From NCBI GenBank assembly GCA_002344065.1, contig DDTK01000008.1, positions 10,619 to 74,618 of the forward strand: 64,000 bases of DNA. Direction: 5' to 3'. Below the pieces are notes generated by a model. It was given only the letters and a program-made list of their open reading frames with translations. It did not search any database and was not told the DNA's origin. This DNA is from Flammeovirgaceae bacterium UBA2366 (GTDB lineage Bacteria > Bacteroidota > Bacteroidia > Cytophagales > Cyclobacteriaceae). Shown one piece after another: positions 62,801-64,000 of this stretch (its first letter is position 1; the number at the start of each line of letters is the position of its first letter). The translations under genes and the position numbers were made by a program.

Positions 62801-63066
62801 GTAAATGTTGTGGCCATGGCCCCACCCGACAGCGCGCCATGAATGGCACCCGCAGCACCGGCTTCCGATTGCATCTGCACTACATCCACACGCTCACCGA
62901 AAATATTTTTGCGCCCTTCGGCCGACCACCCATCAGCTCGTTCGCCCATATCGGATGAAGGGGTTATTGGATAGATGGCTGCAACTTCGCTGAACGCATA
63001 AGCAATATTGGCAACAGCGGTATTGCCATCGGTATTGATGTAGGTGGATTTTCTCTCTTTGGCCAT
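59836..63066 (-). CDS. nifJ: Pyruvate:ferredoxin (flavodoxin) oxidoreductase lacking the ferredoxin-like domain
   Basis: 1076 residues versus about 1170-1200 in usual PFOR. Domains in order: pyrimidine-binding domain (AIYPITPSSDMGE near 30), domain II (GSSIETIEETI near 281), gamma domain (GYGSDGTVSANKNAIKIIG near 425), then the TPP/cluster domain. The proximal [4Fe-4S] ligands are present (Cys708, Cys711, Cys736, Cys974), as is GGDGWAYDIGFGG for TPP. The segment that normally holds two more [4Fe-4S] clusters between TGTKKLEYRG (near 668) and CSGCGE (708) is missing. It converts pyruvate and CoA to acetyl-CoA, CO2 and reduced carrier. First gene of the PFOR-Rnf operon. Confidence 0.94.
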   Translation of the reverse strand: MAKERKSTYINTDGNTAVANIAYAFSEVAAIYPITPSSDMGERADGWSAEGRKNIFGERVDVVQMQSEAGAAGAIHGALSGGAMATTFTASQGLMLMVPNMFKIAGEMIPTVFHVSARSLACQALSIFGDHSDVMATRGTGFALLASGNVQEAQDMAVIAHLSTLEARIPFLHFFDGFRTSHSIQKIIPIEYSELKAMLDMKYVEAFRKLALKPEAPVCKVGAQNPDVYFQGRETVNKYYDACPAIVKKYMDLFAKKTGRQYKLYEYVGDPKATKILISMGSSIETIEETINYLTKKGEKVGAVKVRLYRPFALEDFLEVIPASVKKIAVLDRTKEPGALGEPLFLDVVTALRTRPEIQIIGGRYGLSSKEFTPSMVKWVFDHLENNGWHGFTVGINDDVTHKSIPVKEEIDTEQEGIVRCKFWGYGSDGTVSANKNAIKIIGESTDLFVQGYFQYDSNKSGGYTVSHLRFGKNKIQSEYLLNKVDFVALHRPQYIGQYDILEGITEGGTFLINSSQKPENIFRLFTRDMQETIWKKKIKVFAIDASKIAKSVGLGGRINSVMQTAFFKVSGVVPEKEAIALIKDHIEKQFARKGKEIVEMNWKAIDVTCENIIDVPIPAEAEKFAEISELIPAGSDDYARLVIDPILRLKGDSIPVSRMPLNGAVPTGTKKLEYRGVPGNPAIWIDKLPFVQEPYIAEPYIEYPPSCSGCGEVPYIHLATQLFGDRMIIANATGCTSIYGGTFPTTPYTKDKKGRGPAWANSLFEDNAEFGFGIRLAVDANRKQLKTNAEALLQKLTNKEAKAALEKALALFNEHTNEAKDHADQLKTLLAQELKSIAKEDKPLLDKVIELQDYFVDKSVWIFGGDGWAYDIGFGGLDHVMASNKNVNILVLDTEVYSNTGGQASKATPRGAVAKFASDGKKMGKKNLGLMMTTYGNAYVAVVNMGMDREKTALAFVEAEKHNGPSIIIAYSPCIAHGYDMKFAKKQSEKAVKCGYWPMYRFNPDLRAEGQDPFSWDVPATEDVVTFNDYLEAEIRYKTLNLSDPEEAERLAELAKKDNTQRFQDIKHLSEHVTP

Positions 63067-63085
63067 AACGATAAGTTTTATGGGA

Positions 63086-63150
63086 GGAAGTTATTCCAAA
63101 GACGATCCGGTCAACCTGTCGCACATCAGACTGAATGATGATTTATGTCA
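63086..63150 (-). promoter_or_regulatory. Tandem Crp/Fnr-type operators and promoter of the nifJ-rnf operon
   Basis: Minus strand: TGACATAAATCA (63139-63150), then exactly 22 bp later TGATGTGCGACA (63117-63128, one mismatch), then TAACTTCC (63086-63093, four of six to TAnnTTTG) 35 bases after the start of the second box. The gene starts at 63066. Geometry identical to the ccoN and usp promoters. Confidence 0.72.
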
Positions 63151-63243
63151 GGATACAAGTCGCAACCGTTTTAAATGATTAATCTGAACGGTTTTAATTG
63201 AGATTAGCAACTGTAATTCTTAACTTTCTGCCATCATTGCCAC

Positions 63244-63837
63244 GTGATACCCGCTAAACTATTACAACAGTATAATGCCCGTTCCGTACGCACGCGGAAA
63301 GACCAGGTGCTTTTCGAGGAAGGCGAAACTGCCCATGAATTTTTTCAGGTTGATGAAGGGCAGGTTCGGATGTATATTCTCAACCACGAGGGACAGGAAT
63401 TTACGCAGGGTATTTTTAACGCAGGTGAAAGTTTTGGGGAGCCGCCTTTATTCGGAGATTTTCCTTACCCCAGCACAGCCATAGCCCTCACTTCGGGAAA
63501 AGTGTGGCGATTGCCGAAAAAGGATTTTTTGAATTTGCTAAAAGACAATTTCGAGTTGCACCTCAAACTCGACCATGTATTGTGCAACCGGCTACAATAC
63601 AAGTCGATGATCCTGACTGAAATTTCATCGCATGATCCAGAACACCGCATCCTTACCATTCTGAAATATCTGAAATCGAAAATGAATGTTGAGCAGCCGG
63701 GCAAGATAGTAATGCCCTACACCCGCCAGCAACTGGCCGACATGACCAGCCTGCGTGTGGAAACGGTTATCCGGACCATTAAGCGCATGGAGAAAGAAGC
63801 GAAGCTTGAGTTGCAGGGGCATAAGATTTTGTTTTGA
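63244..63837 (+). CDS. Crp/Fnr-family transcriptional regulator
   Basis: 197 residues starting with GTG at 63244 (no ATG before the conserved first strands). Cyclic-nucleotide-type beta-roll about 12-125 (VLFEEGETAHEFF and GESFGEPPLFGDFPYPSTAIA), dimerisation helix, and winged HTH about 155-197 with YTRQQLADMTSLRVETVIRT. The Glu173-x3-Arg177 pair reads a TGA half-site. No N-terminal cysteine cluster, so not an Fe-S FNR. The glycine-glutamate and arginine-threonine cAMP signatures are only partly kept, so the effector is unclear. Divergent from nifJ; natural candidate to control it. Confidence 0.9.
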   Translation: MIPAKLLQQYNARSVRTRKDQVLFEEGETAHEFFQVDEGQVRMYILNHEGQEFTQGIFNAGESFGEPPLFGDFPYPSTAIALTSGKVWRLPKKDFLNLLKDNFELHLKLDHVLCNRLQYKSMILTEISSHDPEHRILTILKYLKSKMNVEQPGKIVMPYTRQQLADMTSLRVETVIRTIKRMEKEAKLELQGHKILF

Positions 63838-63891
63838 TACTACCTCCAAAAACCTTGTGTAATCATATAGTTATACAAAAAAAATATCCTT

Positions 63892-63899
63892 TAAATTTG
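63892..63899 (+). promoter_or_regulatory. -7 element of a promoter at the right edge
   Basis: TAAATTTG, a perfect TAnnTTTG, 46 bp upstream of an ATG at 63946. The likely leader contains ACAGGG (63906-63911) and CCCTGT (63932-63937), which could pair. Confidence 0.5.
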
Positions 63900-63945
63900 A
63901 CTGCAACAGGGGTTTTTAAGGGTAAAACTTGCCCTGTCGCTATAT

Positions 63946-64000
63946 ATGAAATATATTCAATTGCATAAACACAAGTGTTGTGGGCAAGGCCGCTGGACAA
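63946..64000 (+). CDS. Possible start of a gene, cut by the window end
   Basis: An ATG at 63946 opens a frame that runs off the window (18 codons: MKYIQLHKHKCCGQGRWT). Supported only by the perfect -7 element upstream and the absence of a stop; too short to identify. Confidence 0.3.
   Translation, partial: MKYIQLHKHKCCGQGRWT

Overview
The window looks like the chromosome of an aerobic or microaerobic Bacteroidetes, probably of the Cytophagales type. Evidence: promoter -7 elements fit TAnnTTTG rather than TATAAT, cytochrome cbb3 oxidase has CcoN and CcoO fused, a HmuY lipoprotein sits beside a TonB receptor, several secreted amidohydrolases and an S9 peptidase carry signal peptides, and there are many short inverted-repeat elements. 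No rRNA, tRNA, phage, IS transposase or CRISPR array was seen.

Layout. 1-1735 (+): the end of korA and all of korB (2-oxoacid:ferredoxin oxidoreductase). 1738-11999 (+): an 11-subunit complex I (nuoABCDHIJKLMN, without nuoEFG) plus a small unknown gene. 12007-14402 (-): lactonase-like MBL hydrolase, Crp/Fnr regulator and YitT-type membrane protein. 14617-19013 (-): three amidohydrolase-like exported proteins. 19238-23339: OsmC, XRE-membrane protein, SUI1, J-domain and two universal stress proteins. 23471-25803 (+): PAS histidine kinase and a response regulator whose output domain is a whole Crp protein. 25875-30626: HmuY and TonB receptor (heme or iron uptake) and an AraC regulator. 30631-36823 (-): cbb3 oxidase operon. 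37010-37623 (+): a 54-codon membrane protein and a probable structured RNA with a strong terminator. 37643-45851: KAS III-like enzyme, APC permease, S9 peptidase and small or unknown genes. 45957-51026 (+): B12-dependent ribonucleotide reductase and a second korAB pair. 51679-63066 (-): an 11-gene run, nifJ (PFOR), dihydroorotate-dehydrogenase-like, flavodoxin, kinase-like, rseC and rnfBCDGEA. 63244-63837 (+): another Crp/Fnr regulator.

The theme is low-potential electron flow. Three 2-oxoacid:ferredoxin oxidoreductase loci could feed Rnf and an NADH-module-free complex I, with cbb3 as the high-affinity terminal oxidase. The most notable signal is a shared operator, TGA-N6-TCA. It starts 34-36 bp upstream of a TAnnTTTG-like -7 element in front of MBL, osmC, uspA, ccoNO, the KAS III gene, nrdJ, korAB-2 and nifJ-rnf. 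In four of these a second copy lies exactly 22 bp further upstream. This defines a candidate FNR/FixK-like regulon, and the window also holds three Crp-family proteins, including the response regulator-Crp fusion, that could read it. A second notable point is that the PFOR lacks the two-cluster ferredoxin domain of canonical enzymes.
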